Assembly: GCA_050998805.1 (NCBI GenBank)
Contig: JBPCPV010000044.1
Span: 1 to 64,000, forward strand
Source: JAICKM01 sp050998805
GTDB taxonomy: Bacteria > Chloroflexota > Chloroflexia > QHBQ01 > JAICKM01
Reading direction: 5' to 3'
DNA: 64,000 bases
In this document: piece after piece, positions 17,038 through 24,964 of the stretch
Layout of the letters: the number at the start of each line of letters is the position of its first letter
Position numbering within the stretch: the first letter of the stretch is position 1
Position numbers and translations under genes: made by a program
The notes under the pieces: model-generated
The model's input: the letters and a program-made list of their open reading frames with translations, nothing else
Told to the model about the DNA's origin: nothing
The model's database searches: none

Positions 17038-17875
17038 AGATACGCGGCGCTTGCCACTGCACGAGGACGCTAGGCTCGCCGAGCAGGGCGCGCTTCGCAG
17101 GGGCCGCCATCTCTGCCAGCAGGCCGACACTCGCCGAGCGGAGCGCAGGGTCGGACGCGAAGCCCTGGTCGAAGGTGTCGCGCAAGATCGCCTCGAACAT
17201 CCCGCCGACCTGCAAGCCGAGGCCGAACGGCAGCACCTGGTCGTTGATCTGCTGGTGGACCGGGCGCGCGGTGCGGCTATAGGTGTAGGCGAAGGTCCGC
17301 CCGTCGCCGCGCTCAAAGGCTGATGCCATCGTCTCAAGCACGGTGCGTATAGTCACTGGGTCGGGAGGGGCCGCGGCTACCTCGAGCAGCTCTTGCGTGT
17401 CGGCGAAGATACGTAGCACCAGCACATCCATCTGGTCGCGGATCAGTGCTGCGGCACGTTGCCCGACGCCGGTCTGGGCGGCCTCTGCGGGCGGGGCGGT
17501 AGGTGTCTGGGCGGGCGGCTGGGCCTCGCCGGCGGCCCGCATGTCGGCGGCGGCCACGGCGGGCGACATCGCCTGGCCGGGGCTGGCCGAGCCGGTCAGT
17601 ACCTCTCTGCCGCCGGCCGCGGGGCCGGGTTGCGCCGGAGACGGAGCGGGCGACGCGGCCGTTGTTTGCGCCGCCGCTGCCGGAGCGAACGTCTGGCTGC
17701 CCAGCAGCGACGGCGCGGGCGTCTCGGTCGCGCTGCCGCCGATCCCCGCTCCGGCGTCCTTAACATCGAGCGCCTCCGGCTGCTGCAACGGCGGCCCCTT
17801 GTCCTCCTCGCCCTGTCCTTGCTGCTTTTCCTGCCCGGCATCCTTATCCGATCCCGCCTGCTTCTCATCACTCAT
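17036..17875 (-). CDS. Uncharacterised protein with disordered N-terminus
   Basis: About 279 residues. The first 140 are low in complexity, charged then Ala/Pro/Gln-rich (likely disordered). Residues of about 140-275 form a compact, mostly helical region with QRAAALIRDQMDVLVLRIF, TVLETMASAFERGDGRTFAY and QVGGMFEAILRDTFDQGF. No family is recognised and there is no signal peptide. ATG 17875 is chosen because GGAGAG lies eight bases upstream; a GTG three codons earlier is an alternative. It is downstream of plsX on the same strand, separated by a heptamer array. Confidence 0.65.
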   Translation of the reverse strand: MSDEKQAGSDKDAGQEKQQGQGEEDKGPPLQQPEALDVKDAGAGIGGSATETPAPSLLGSQTFAPAAAAQTTAASPAPSPAQPGPAAGGREVLTGSASPGQAMSPAVAAADMRAAGEAQPPAQTPTAPPAEAAQTGVGQRAAALIRDQMDVLVLRIFADTQELLEVAAAPPDPVTIRTVLETMASAFERGDGRTFAYTYSRTARPVHQQINDQVLPFGLGLQVGGMFEAILRDTFDQGFASDPALRSASVGLLAEMAAPAKRALLGEPSVLVQWQAPRI

Positions 17876-17898
17876 ATCGTTCACTCTCCATATGCGAG

Positions 17899-17944
17899 CG
17901 GTCAGCTATCAGCTATCAGCTTTACGCACTACGCACTACGCTCG
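17899..17944. repeat. Composite heptanucleotide repeat (AGCTATC, CGCACTA)
   Basis: Two or three AGCTATC-like units are followed by CGCACTA units between the 17-kb orphan and the plsX stop. Confidence 0.8.
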
Positions 17945-17946
17945 GA

Positions 17947-18957
17947 TTATATCACAGCTTGCGGCGCCGTGCCTATCTCCTGGAAGGCGGCGAGGGTGCC
18001 GCGCTCGGCGGCCTGGCGCGCGACGCGGATCGCGCTGCGGATCGCGCGGGCGTTCGAGCGGCCGTGCGCTTTGATCACCAGCCCTTGCACGCCGAAGAGC
18101 GCCGCACCGCCGTACTCGGCGTAGTCCATGCGGGCGCGCACCCGCCCGAAGGCCGGCTTGAGGCCGGCAGCCAGGATCTTGCTCGGCAGGTTCGCGGTCA
18201 GCTCTTCGCGCAGCACGCCGAGGATCAGGCTGCCCAGCCCCTCAGCCAGTTTGACGACGACGTTGCCGGTGAAGCCGTCGGTGACGACGACATCCGCCAG
18301 CCCGCCTGGTATGTCCTTGCCCTCGATGTTGCCGACGAAGTTCAGCCCCGACGCCGCGAGCAGCGGGTAGGTCTCCTGCACCAGGGCGTTGCCCTTCAAC
18401 TCCTCCTCGCCGTTGCTCAACAGGCCGACCCGGGGCCGATCCTGGCCGAAGACGTTCTGCGCGTAGATCGCGCCCATCCGCGCCCACTGCACCAAGTAGT
18501 GCGACTTGGCGTCGGGCGTGGCCCCGGCGTCGGCCAGCAACACCGGCCGACTGCTGTCGCGGCTGGGAAAGATGGTCGCCAGGCAGGGCCGCTCGATGCC
18601 GGGCACCCGCTTGAGTATGAAGAGCGCCGAGGCGACGACCGCCCCTGTGTTGCCCGCCGACACGAGGGCATCGCCGCCGCCATCGCGCAACAGCTCGAGG
18701 CCGACCACCAGCGACGCCCCCGTCATCCGCTTCCAGACGGTCGAGGGCTGGTGTTCGTCCATCGGGATCACCTTCGGCGCGTGGACGATGGGCAGGCGCA
18801 GCCCCGCCGTGTCGTGCTTACCGAGTTCGGCCTTCAGGGCGTCCTCCCGCCCCACCAGCACGACCTCCAGCCCAAACTCGCGCGCGGCCAGCACCGCCCC
18901 GGCGACCGTCTCGGCGGGTGCCGTATCTCCTCCCATCGCGTCGAGGATGATCTTCAT
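17947..18957 (-). CDS. plsX: Phosphate acyltransferase PlsX
   Basis: From ATG 18957 the 336-residue protein begins MKIILDAMGGDTAPAE, the hallmark start of PlsX, and contains DALVSAGNTGAVVASA and VVVTDGFTGNVVVKLAEG. PlsX converts acyl-ACP and phosphate to acyl-phosphate for glycerophospholipid synthesis. GGGGAGG lies six bases upstream of this ATG, so the longer upstream frame is rejected. A TTGCCC-17-TATAAT promoter lies at 19001-19029. Functionally it links to the FakA/DegV pair at 7.4-9.9 kb, which supplies the same acyl-phosphate from free fatty acids. Confidence 0.96.
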   Translation of the reverse strand: MKIILDAMGGDTAPAETVAGAVLAAREFGLEVVLVGREDALKAELGKHDTAGLRLPIVHAPKVIPMDEHQPSTVWKRMTGASLVVGLELLRDGGGDALVSAGNTGAVVASALFILKRVPGIERPCLATIFPSRDSSRPVLLADAGATPDAKSHYLVQWARMGAIYAQNVFGQDRPRVGLLSNGEEELKGNALVQETYPLLAASGLNFVGNIEGKDIPGGLADVVVTDGFTGNVVVKLAEGLGSLILGVLREELTANLPSKILAAGLKPAFGRVRARMDYAEYGGAALFGVQGLVIKAHGRSNARAIRSAIRVARQAAERGTLAAFQEIGTAPQAVI

Positions 18958-19000
18958 GTGGGCCTCCCCAGATTGTGGATTGCGGAATGACGTCGGGGCT

Positions 19001-19029
19001 ATTATAGCACCGGCGGGGGGTGTGGGCAA
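19001..19029 (-). promoter_or_regulatory. plsX promoter
   Basis: On the minus strand TTGCCC (19029-19024) and TATAAT (19006-19001) are 17 bp apart, about 45 bases upstream of the plsX ATG. Confidence 0.6.
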
Positions 19030-19041
19030 CTGCCGGGGCTT

Positions 19042-19100
19042 GAGATCTGTTCGCTGCGCTCAAGACGGCTCGATCCACGAAAAACACAAAAAGCACGAAC
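19042..19100. repeat. Dispersed repeat pair: degenerate TTCGCTGCGCTCA element plus CACGAAAA repeat
   Basis: A decayed copy of the GAGATTCTTCGCTGCGCTCA hairpin repeat (19042-19067) is followed at once by ATCCACGAAAAACAC and AAAAAGCACGAA units. The same two element types adjoin at 24016-24095. Confidence 0.6.
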
Positions 19101-19172
19101 GTCAGGGATACGGAATGTGGACTGGGAGCGGGGGCCGCCGTACGGCCGCCGGTACGGCGGTACTAAAAAGGC

Positions 19173-19201
19173 TTGACAGACGACAGAAGGTGGGCTATAA
19201 C
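19173..19201 (+). promoter_or_regulatory. Promoter for the 19.2-kb membrane protein
   Basis: TTGACA (19173-19178) and TATAAC (19196-19201) are 17 bp apart, near consensus, with AGGAGG of the gene 22 bases downstream. Confidence 0.7.
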
Positions 19202-19239
19202 GGCGCTATGTAACAACCCAGACAGGAGGTTGCAACTCG

Positions 19240-19923
19240 GTGAAGCACAAGACTAGCGACCCTGAAAATCCTCCGTATCCTTCCCCTGTGACGGCCTCGG
19301 TGTTTCGGCAGCGTTCGCTTGTTCCGAATTGGGTTCTGTTCTCTATTTTTGCAGGGGGCTTTGTGTTATTGTCGATCATAGGGACAGTCTACGCCGCGGC
19401 CCCTATACCCGCGCGTCCGAGCAGTGCCCCCGGCACCGCAACTGCATTTTCCACGGCTGCGCCATGCCAACCACCGTGTTGGCATGGTATTGTGCCGGGC
19501 CAATCTACCGACCAACAGGCACAGGCAGCCGTTGAGAACATGCCAGGGTATCGCCGCACCTCAGGACTGATCGAGTGGGGTGACGGCAACTCTATTCAAA
19601 TCGTGAACGGGAGAGTCACAGAGATATTGCTGACTTATCCTCCGTTCAGCTACACACTGGGCGACGTTTTCGACAAGTTTGGGCCGCCCGAGAAGTTCCG
19701 CTATCCAATATACGGGGCAGAGGACGCCAGAGAAGCGATCGGCTTCCTCTACCCCAGCAGGGGTATGGAGTTTTGGACAGACTTCAAGTATAGTTACCGC
19801 TCGCCGGAGCGTACTATGCCCGTCTCACACTCCGAATATTACCCACCAATGAGCTTGGCGGATTATATATCCAAGTATCATGTCGTAATGGAGATCAGTG
19901 ACTGGATGGGATGGAAGCAGTGA
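19240..19923 (+). CDS. Membrane-anchored extracellular protein with PCWHGIxPG motif
   Basis: The 227-residue protein starts with GTG, ten bases after AGGAGG. One membrane helix (WVLFSIFAGGFVLLSIIGTVY) precedes an Ala/Pro/Ser linker and a domain opening with CQPPCWHGIVPGQST, followed by VENMPGYRR and VTEILLTYPPFSYTLGDVFDKFGPPEKF. Similar small domains opening with PCWxGIxPG are widespread as uncharacterised exported proteins of Chloroflexota (from general knowledge; not checked). The pattern GxVFDKFGPPE resembles domains that act as extracellular assembly or inhibitor modules. No function is claimed. Confidence 0.7.
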   Translation: MKHKTSDPENPPYPSPVTASVFRQRSLVPNWVLFSIFAGGFVLLSIIGTVYAAAPIPARPSSAPGTATAFSTAAPCQPPCWHGIVPGQSTDQQAQAAVENMPGYRRTSGLIEWGDGNSIQIVNGRVTEILLTYPPFSYTLGDVFDKFGPPEKFRYPIYGAEDAREAIGFLYPSRGMEFWTDFKYSYRSPERTMPVSHSEYYPPMSLADYISKYHVVMEISDWMGWKQ

Positions 19924-19978
19924 GACGGGGATTCTACGAGGGGGTGCGCTACGGGCAGGTTATTATGAGAGGCGAGAC

Positions 19979-20869
19979 ATGAACAAGCGGTGTTTCGGAT
20001 CGGTGACGGTCTATCTGCTGTTCAGTGCCGTGCTGCTACAGGGCTGCACCACGGGCACAGCGCTGGGAGCGCCGACAGCAACCCCGGCGGCACTCACGGT
20101 CCCGACGCCGCTAGGCACCAGCCCGACGGCGACGCCAAGCTCGGCTCAGCCGAGCGCCACCCCAGAGGCGCAGTTTACTCCGATTGAACTCACCAATATT
20201 ACGCAGGCCGAGTACGAGCAGGCCCTTGCCAAGTGGCGCGCCCGCGGGGTGTCGGAGTATGAGATCACCCTGATCGATGCAACCAGGCTTGACATCGGTG
20301 GGAAATTGCGCTTGCGGATCAAGGTCGAGAACGGCGAACCCCGGGTGGTGAGCTACACCGATCTGAACCAAGGGCGGTCGCAGGTGATCCCCTTAGACAC
20401 ATTAAGTGCGGACAAGCGGGATTACCTGCCTGAGTTAAGCGTCGAGCGCATGTTCCGCCTGCTGGGGAAGCTGTTCACGGGCGAGTGGGCAAACTCATAT
20501 GCATATTCTGCTCACTATGAGGTCGGGTTCGATCCGGCTCTTGGCTATCCAACGTATGTGCATTCGTGGATTGTGGAGAAGGGTTACCGGATCTATGATG
20601 CCGGCATCGGTTTTGAGGTGCTCAGTGTACACATCCTCAAGAGCAACGTCCCAGGAATGCCGAAGACGGGCAACCCCGATCCCATACCCCAACCCCATTC
20701 GTGTATTCGGGCACCGTATTCGTGGACGGCTTCTCCGCCGTCAGCCGAGATTCTTCGCTACGCTCAGAATGACAGTGGTGGGGGTGGGGCCGCACCACGC
20801 ACTACGCACTACGCACTACGTACTAACCACCAACCACTAACCACTAACCACTCATTTGTGGTACAATAG
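19979..20869 (+). CDS. Lipoprotein with DUF6174-like domain and repeat-derived C-terminus
   Basis: From ATG 19979 the protein (296 aa) begins with a lipoprotein signal (VYLLFSAVLLQGC, Cys at about 24), a Thr/Pro linker and a domain with LAKWRARGVSEYEITLIDATR, LRIKVENGEPRVVSY and FDPALGYPTYVHSW, typical of small lipoproteins in which a conserved YxxxxxxxC-like core measures a substrate-free beta fold (DUF6174-like). After GMPKTGNPDPIP the frame runs through the hairpin repeat (SAEILRYAQNDS) and heptamer arrays (TTHYALRTNH), so the last about 60 residues look like read-through of intergenic repeats that removed the original end. The N-terminal ORF extension before 19979 is rejected. Confidence 0.7.
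   Translation: MNKRCFGSVTVYLLFSAVLLQGCTTGTALGAPTATPAALTVPTPLGTSPTATPSSAQPSATPEAQFTPIELTNITQAEYEQALAKWRARGVSEYEITLIDATRLDIGGKLRLRIKVENGEPRVVSYTDLNQGRSQVIPLDTLSADKRDYLPELSVERMFRLLGKLFTGEWANSYAYSAHYEVGFDPALGYPTYVHSWIVEKGYRIYDAGIGFEVLSVHILKSNVPGMPKTGNPDPIPQPHSCIRAPYSWTASPPSAEILRYAQNDSGGGGAAPRTTHYALRTNHQPLTTNHSFVVQ
20747..20778 (-). repeat. Dispersed hairpin repeat, copy 1
   Basis: Contains ATTCTTCGCTACGCTCAGAA, an imperfect palindrome with ATTCT/AGAAT ends. In the opposite orientation it reads CATTCTGAGCGTAGCG. It is translated as SAEILRYAQNDS in the lipoprotein gene. Confidence 0.8.
20797..20852. repeat. Composite heptanucleotide repeat (CGCACTA then TAACCAC)
   Basis: Three CGCACTA units pass directly into four TAACCAC-type units, between the 20-kb lipoprotein and the PCYCGC protein; the first part is inside the lipoprotein frame. 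Confidence 0.9.
20862..20867 (+). promoter_or_regulatory. -10 element for the PCYCGC gene and possibly the GT cluster
   Basis: TACAAT at 20862-20867 lies about 50 bases before the TTG start, directly after a heptamer array. No convincing -35 box is seen. Confidence 0.4.
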
Positions 20870-20915
20870 CCATGTCGTACCGGCCCGAATAGCTACCACT
20901 GAGAGGAGCCTTCTT

Positions 20916-21500
20916 TTGACCAGTGTGAAAAACGCAGCCCGCCCGGCGCAAGTCCGCCTGCTGATCTCGATCTGCCTGCCCGTGCTGCTAGCGGTCGTCA
21001 TCTCCGGGTGCGGGAATCAGGCCGGCGCGCCGTCCGGCGCAGCGCCGCCGGCAGCCGCAGTCCCGGTGCATGTGACGGCGACCATGCCCGCGAGCAGCCG
21101 CATACCCGACCCGCCCGAGGGCGCCGAGACCACGGCCTACGCGCCCGACGTGACGCCTCAGTTCTTGCTCAACATCAAGGACAACACGAAGGCCAAGACA
21201 ATCGCCCGCTACCAGTTCGCGGTCGCCCACAAGGACGCCCTCGCCCAGGTGCCGTGCTACTGCGGCTGCGCGCTCTATATGCACCCGCACACCAGCCTCG
21301 AAAGCTGCTACATTCGCCAGGTGCAGGCTGACGGCAAGATCGTCTACACCGACCACAGCACCTCCTGCGACATTTGCAGCGGCGAAGTGACGATGATGAT
21401 GGCCCAGTTCGCCAACACGCCGCTTAAGGCGCTGCGCGACGCGATCCACGCGAAGTACAGCTACACCGGCGTCTGGACCGACACGCCCCCGATCCAGTAG
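20916..21500 (+). CDS. PCYCGC-motif lipoprotein
   Basis: The 194-residue protein starts with TTG (GAGAGGAG upstream); a GTG three codons later is possible. The signal (LLISICLPVLLAVVISGC) ends in a lipobox. The C-terminal half contains AQVPCYCGCALYMHPHTSLESCYI and a second Cys group STSCDICSGEV, the features of the PCYCGC family, whose clustered Cys residues suggest metal or redox binding; the family's role is unknown. It is 16 bases upstream of the first glycosyltransferase and probably shares its transcript. Confidence 0.85.
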   Translation: MTSVKNAARPAQVRLLISICLPVLLAVVISGCGNQAGAPSGAAPPAAAVPVHVTATMPASSRIPDPPEGAETTAYAPDVTPQFLLNIKDNTKAKTIARYQFAVAHKDALAQVPCYCGCALYMHPHTSLESCYIRQVQADGKIVYTDHSTSCDICSGEVTMMMAQFANTPLKALRDAIHAKYSYTGVWTDTPPIQ

Positions 21501-21516
21501 CCTGGCCCCTAGCCCT

Positions 21517-22809
21517 ATGCGCGCTCTGCACGTCATCCAGCGGTACTGGCCGTTCCAGGGCGGCTCGGAGGGCTACTTCCAGGAGCTGTCCGAGGCGCTG
21601 GTCCGCCGGGGCGACGAGGTGACGGTCTACACGACCGACGCCTGGGATCTCGAACACTTCTGGGCGGGCGGCAAGCGCCGGATAGACCGCCCGGCGCAGG
21701 AGACGCACAACGGCGTGCAGATCCGGCGCTTCCCGGTGCGCCGCCCGCCGCTGCCGCCGATCTACTTCCGCGTCCTCCGCCGCCTCATGGCCGAAGCCGA
21801 TGACCTCAGCAGGCGCACGCCGCTCGACCCGTCGCGGCTGCTGCGCCTCGGTGGGGGCTTCTCGCCCTGGGTGCCCGTGCTCGACGCAGCGCTCCGCCGT
21901 CTGCCGCCGGGCAGCTTCGACATCGTACACAGCACGAACATCACGCTCGAAGGGCCGATCCTGGCGGCGGAGCGGTTCGCTGCGCGCACCGGCATCCCAT
22001 CGCTGATCACCCCTTTCGTCCACATCGGGGAAGCTGGCGACCGACGTATCATCCGCTATTACACGATGCGCCACCAACTCGGCTTGCTGAACCGGGCGGA
22101 GCGTGTTATAGTGCAAACCGAACTCGAAGCCGATGCCCTTGCCGCGCTCGGCGTGGACCGGCGGCGCATGGTGCGGGTCGGCGTCGGGGTCCACCCCGAG
22201 CGGGTGCTCGGCGGGGATGCGGCGCGCTTCCGGGCGCGGCACGGCCTCGGTCCCAATATGCCGCTGGCGCTGTTCGTGGGTGCGCTGGCCCGCGACAAGG
22301 GCGCGCTCACCCTGCTCGATGCGGCGCACCGGCTCTGGGACGCCGGGCAGGATCTGCGGCTGGTGCTGATCGGCGCGACCTCGCTGGCCGACTTCGAGCG
22401 GGAGTATGCGCGGCTACCGGAAGAGGACCGGGCACGGGTGCTGCTCCTCGGTTTCGTCTCCGACGAGGAGAAGCGCGATGCGTTCGCGGCCTGCACTCTG
22501 TTTGCGATGCCCTCGCGCACCGACACCTTCGGCATCGTCTACCTCGAAGCCTGGCTCTACGGCAAGCCGGTGATCGGGGCGCGCGCAGGGGGTGTGCCCG
22601 AAGTCATCAGCGACGGGCAGGACGGCTACTTGATCCCTTTCGGCGACGCCTCCGCCCTCGCCTCCCGCATCTCGGCCCTGGTCGGCGACCCGGCCCTAGC
22701 CGCCCGCCTCGGACGCGCAGGCCACGCGAAGGTGCTGCGCGACCACACCTGGGAGCGGAAGATCGCGCGGCTCCTGGAGATATATGACGGCGTATTGCGT
22801 GGTGCGTAG
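21517..22809 (+). CDS. Glycosyltransferase family 4 (GT-B), first of cluster
   Basis: The 430-residue protein starts MRALHVIQRYWPFQGGSEGY, the N-terminal GT-B half with the GGxE loop, and ends with the GT4 donor-binding half: GALARDKGALTLLDA, then FAMPSRTDTFGIVYLEAWLYGKPVIGARAGGVPEV, with the conserved second Glu of the EX7E motif. Such enzymes use nucleotide sugars to build exopolysaccharide or glycolipids; donor and acceptor cannot be told. The protein lies on the cytoplasmic side. The following GT2 gene starts 10 bases downstream. Confidence 0.93.
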   Translation: MRALHVIQRYWPFQGGSEGYFQELSEALVRRGDEVTVYTTDAWDLEHFWAGGKRRIDRPAQETHNGVQIRRFPVRRPPLPPIYFRVLRRLMAEADDLSRRTPLDPSRLLRLGGGFSPWVPVLDAALRRLPPGSFDIVHSTNITLEGPILAAERFAARTGIPSLITPFVHIGEAGDRRIIRYYTMRHQLGLLNRAERVIVQTELEADALAALGVDRRRMVRVGVGVHPERVLGGDAARFRARHGLGPNMPLALFVGALARDKGALTLLDAAHRLWDAGQDLRLVLIGATSLADFEREYARLPEEDRARVLLLGFVSDEEKRDAFAACTLFAMPSRTDTFGIVYLEAWLYGKPVIGARAGGVPEVISDGQDGYLIPFGDASALASRISALVGDPALAARLGRAGHAKVLRDHTWERKIARLLEIYDGVLRGA

Positions 22810-22819
22810 TTTTGAGCCT

Positions 22820-24100
22820 ATGACAAACCAAACCCTGCCAACCGCATCGATCGTGGTCGTCAACTACAACACGCCGGGGGATCTGCCGGGGTGCATCGAG
22901 GCGTTGCGCGCGCTGGACTACCCGTCGGTCGAGATCATTGTGGTGGAGAACGGCGCGGGCGGCGGGCCAATCCCCGCTCCCACTGTAGAGGAGACGACGG
23001 TGCGCTACCTGACGCCAGGGGCGAACCTCGGTTTCGCGGGAGGGGCGAATCTCGGCTGGGCGGCGGCGCGGGGCGAGATAATCGCCGTGGTCAACCCCGA
23101 CGTGCGGGTGCGGGCCGGGTGGCTACGCGCGCTCGCCGCCGGGCTGAGAGAGCATAAGGGCGCGGGGATCGCAGGCGGCAAGCTGCTCTACCCCGACGGG
23201 CGGGTGCAGCACGCGGGCGGGGCGTTCGCCTTCCCGCAGGGCACAACGGCGCACATCGGGCGCGGCGAGCCGGACGGCCCCGCCTTCTCCTCGGACCGCG
23301 AGGCGGCCTACGTCACCGGCGGCGCGCTGGTGGTCACCCGCGAGGCGTGGTCCGCGCTCGGAGGCTTCGATGCCGGGTACTGGCCTGTCTACTTCGAGGA
23401 TCTCGACCTCTGCACGCGCGCCTGGGACGCCGGGTACTCGGTCTGGTATATCGCGGAGGCGGTCGCTACACATGCCGAGTCGTCCTCGCTGGCCCACGGC
23501 GGTGCGGACTACTTCCGCTACTACCACCGCAACCGCCTGCGCTACCTGCTGCGCCATTACGACCGCGCCCGCCTGCTGACCGAGTTCGCCCCCGCCGAGG
23601 AGGCCCGCCTACGCGCCGACATGCAGGCGGAGGACCGCACCGGCAGTCTCAACCTCTATGCCGACCCCAGCGCGCTCGCCGCGCTCGCCGTCCAGCCCGC
23701 CGTCCCTCCGCCGATGCCGCCTGCGGCACCCAGTCCCGCCGCCCTCCGCCGCGCACGCCTCGACGTGGCAGCCGCCGAGGCGCTGGGGGGCTGGCGGGTC
23801 ACGCCGCAGCCGTTCCGGTCGCGCGTGCCCGGCCTCGCCTGGCTCCGCACCCGCCTGAACAACCTCTGGACGCGCTGGTATGTTGACCCCATTCTGGCAC
23901 AGCAGGTAGAATACAACGCGGCCCTCGCGCGCGCCGTCCGAGAGCTTGCCGAGCAGGTGTCGGGCCTCGAAGCCGCCCTGCTCGTCCACACCGGCCTGTC
24001 GTCGGCGATCGCGATGGATCCACGAAAAGACACGAAAGGGCACGAAAAAGAGGGGGGTTATAGGCATTGTCATTCTGAACGCAGTGAAGAATCTCTATGA
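22820..24100 (+). CDS. Glycosyltransferase family 2 with C-terminal WYxxPI module
   Basis: From ATG 22820 (426 aa) the enzyme shows the GT-A fold of rhamnosyltransferase-like GT2: ASIVVVNYNTPGDLPGC, VNPDVR (DxD-like metal site), GAGIAGGKLLYPDGRVQHAGG, and YFEDLDLCTRAWDAGY (catalytic ED). After a Pro/Ala linker, residues about 350-375 carry TRWYVDPILAQQVEYNAAL, shared with the small gene at 24454. The last about 25 residues (DPRKDTKGHEKEGG, then HCHSERSEES) are read from the CACGAAAA and hairpin repeats. The stop overlaps the cupin ATG (ATGA). The longer frame from 22784 is rejected because it overlaps the upstream GT4. Confidence 0.9.
   Translation: MTNQTLPTASIVVVNYNTPGDLPGCIEALRALDYPSVEIIVVENGAGGGPIPAPTVEETTVRYLTPGANLGFAGGANLGWAAARGEIIAVVNPDVRVRAGWLRALAAGLREHKGAGIAGGKLLYPDGRVQHAGGAFAFPQGTTAHIGRGEPDGPAFSSDREAAYVTGGALVVTREAWSALGGFDAGYWPVYFEDLDLCTRAWDAGYSVWYIAEAVATHAESSSLAHGGADYFRYYHRNRLRYLLRHYDRARLLTEFAPAEEARLRADMQAEDRTGSLNLYADPSALAALAVQPAVPPPMPPAAPSPAALRRARLDVAAAEALGGWRVTPQPFRSRVPGLAWLRTRLNNLWTRWYVDPILAQQVEYNAALARAVRELAEQVSGLEAALLVHTGLSSAIAMDPRKDTKGHEKEGGYRHCHSERSEESL
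24016..24095. repeat. CACGAAAA repeat followed by hairpin repeat copy 2
   Basis: Three spaced CACGAAA units (24021-24050) are followed by CATTCTGAACGCAGTGAAGA (about 24071-24090). The pair forms the C-terminal codons of the GT2 gene. Confidence 0.8.
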
Positions 24101-24450
24101 AGCTCTACCGCTTCGGCCCCGACGCCGCCCGCCACATCACCAACTTCGGCAGTGACTTCGGCATGTCTATGGTCTTTCGGGGCGACGGGCCGCTACAGGG
24201 CGGCTGTATGCACATTGGCGCGGGCGGGCTGGTCGGCTACCACCAGACGACTGTGCCGCAGCTCTTCCTCGTGACGGCTGGCGAGGGCTGGGTGCGAGGC
24301 GAGGGGCCGGAGCGCACGCCGATCCGGTCGGGGACCGCCGCGTTCTGGGTCGGCGGCGAATGGCACGAGGCGGGCAGCGAGACGGGCATGACGGCTATCG
24401 TGATCGAGGGTGAGGGGATTGACCTTGCCCCGTTCATGCCGGAGGTTTGA
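24097..24450 (+). CDS. Single-domain cupin protein (117 aa)
   Basis: A beta-barrel cupin with two imperfect motifs: GGLVGYHQTTVPQLFLVTAGEGWVRG, then AFWVGGEWHEAGSE. The first motif has His but the usual second His is absent; the second motif keeps a His. In glycan clusters such cupins can be sugar epimerases, isomerases or binding proteins; the function here is not assignable. Its ATG overlaps the GT2 stop, so it belongs to the same operon. Confidence 0.75.
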   Translation: MKLYRFGPDAARHITNFGSDFGMSMVFRGDGPLQGGCMHIGAGGLVGYHQTTVPQLFLVTAGEGWVRGEGPERTPIRSGTAAFWVGGEWHEAGSETGMTAIVIEGEGIDLAPFMPEV

Positions 24451-24453
24451 CCT

Positions 24454-24900
24454 ATGGAGACAGACCCGGCGCAGGTCTTGAACGAGCTGCGCGACCAGAT
24501 CCGGCAGCGCCGCGCGCGGCTCGGCGGCACCGGCTACGGCGGCTCCGACGACTTTGGCCTCGCCGCGCTCCGCCGGAGCGTGGACGAGGTGAACGACCTC
24601 TGGTTCGTGAGCGCCCACCTGCCGATCACCTGGAAGCTGCCTGGTGTCGGCACCGCGCTCGCCTACGCGAAGAAGGCGACGCGCGTGCTGCTCCGCTGGT
24701 ACATCAATCCGATTGTCGAGCAGCAGAACCGCTACAACAGCGCAGTCGCCCGCGCCCTAGTCGAGGCCACCGCCTACCAGGAGCGCCTCACCCGCGAATG
24801 GCAACTCCTAGACGAGCGCGTGCTTGCATTAGAGCAGGCGTCAGTGGTCAGTGGTCAGTGGTCGGTGGTCAGTGGTCAGAGGCCGGAAGAAACCACGTAA
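24454..24900 (+). CDS. Small glycan-cluster protein with WYINPI-QQ-YN module
   Basis: The 148-residue protein starts ATG 24454 nine bases after GGAGG. Residues about 65-110 (KATRVLLRWYINPIVEQQNR, then YNSAVARALVEAT) match the C-terminal module of the neighbouring GT2 protein (TRWYVDPILAQQVEYNAAL). The module looks like an amphipathic, membrane-surface helix pair that recurs in exopolysaccharide clusters of cyanobacteria and Chloroflexota, often in front of methyltransferases or glycosyltransferases (from memory). The end of the protein (SVVSGQWSVVSGQRPE) is encoded by the heptamer array of the cassette. Confidence 0.65.
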   Translation: METDPAQVLNELRDQIRQRRARLGGTGYGGSDDFGLAALRRSVDEVNDLWFVSAHLPITWKLPGVGTALAYAKKATRVLLRWYINPIVEQQNRYNSAVARALVEATAYQERLTREWQLLDERVLALEQASVVSGQWSVVSGQRPEETT

Positions 24901-24960
24901 TACGCACTACGCACTACGGAGCATCGTAATTCAAAACTCAAAACTCAAAACTCAAAATTC
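24841..24960 (+). repeat. Composite heptamer cassette, copy 1
   Basis: Three heptamer families in fixed order: five to six GTGGTCA units (24843-24879), a GGAAGAAACCACGTAA spacer, CGCACTA units (24899-24917), a spacer GAGCATCGTAATT, then TCAAAAC units (24930-24958). The cassette ends five bases before the TTG of the next GT4. The same order and spacers occur in reverse at 37124-37263. Confidence 0.9.
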
Positions 24961-24964
24961 GTCG

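Noticed and set aside
20797..20852. Heptamer arrays considered as CRISPR repeats
   Set aside because: Units are only 7 bases and directly adjacent, without spacers of unique sequence; no cas genes are present.
24851..24964. Start of the GT4 gene at an ATG inside the cassette
   Set aside because: The residues are repeat-encoded and lack family similarity; the conserved GT4 start is at 24965. Kept as a possible leader only.
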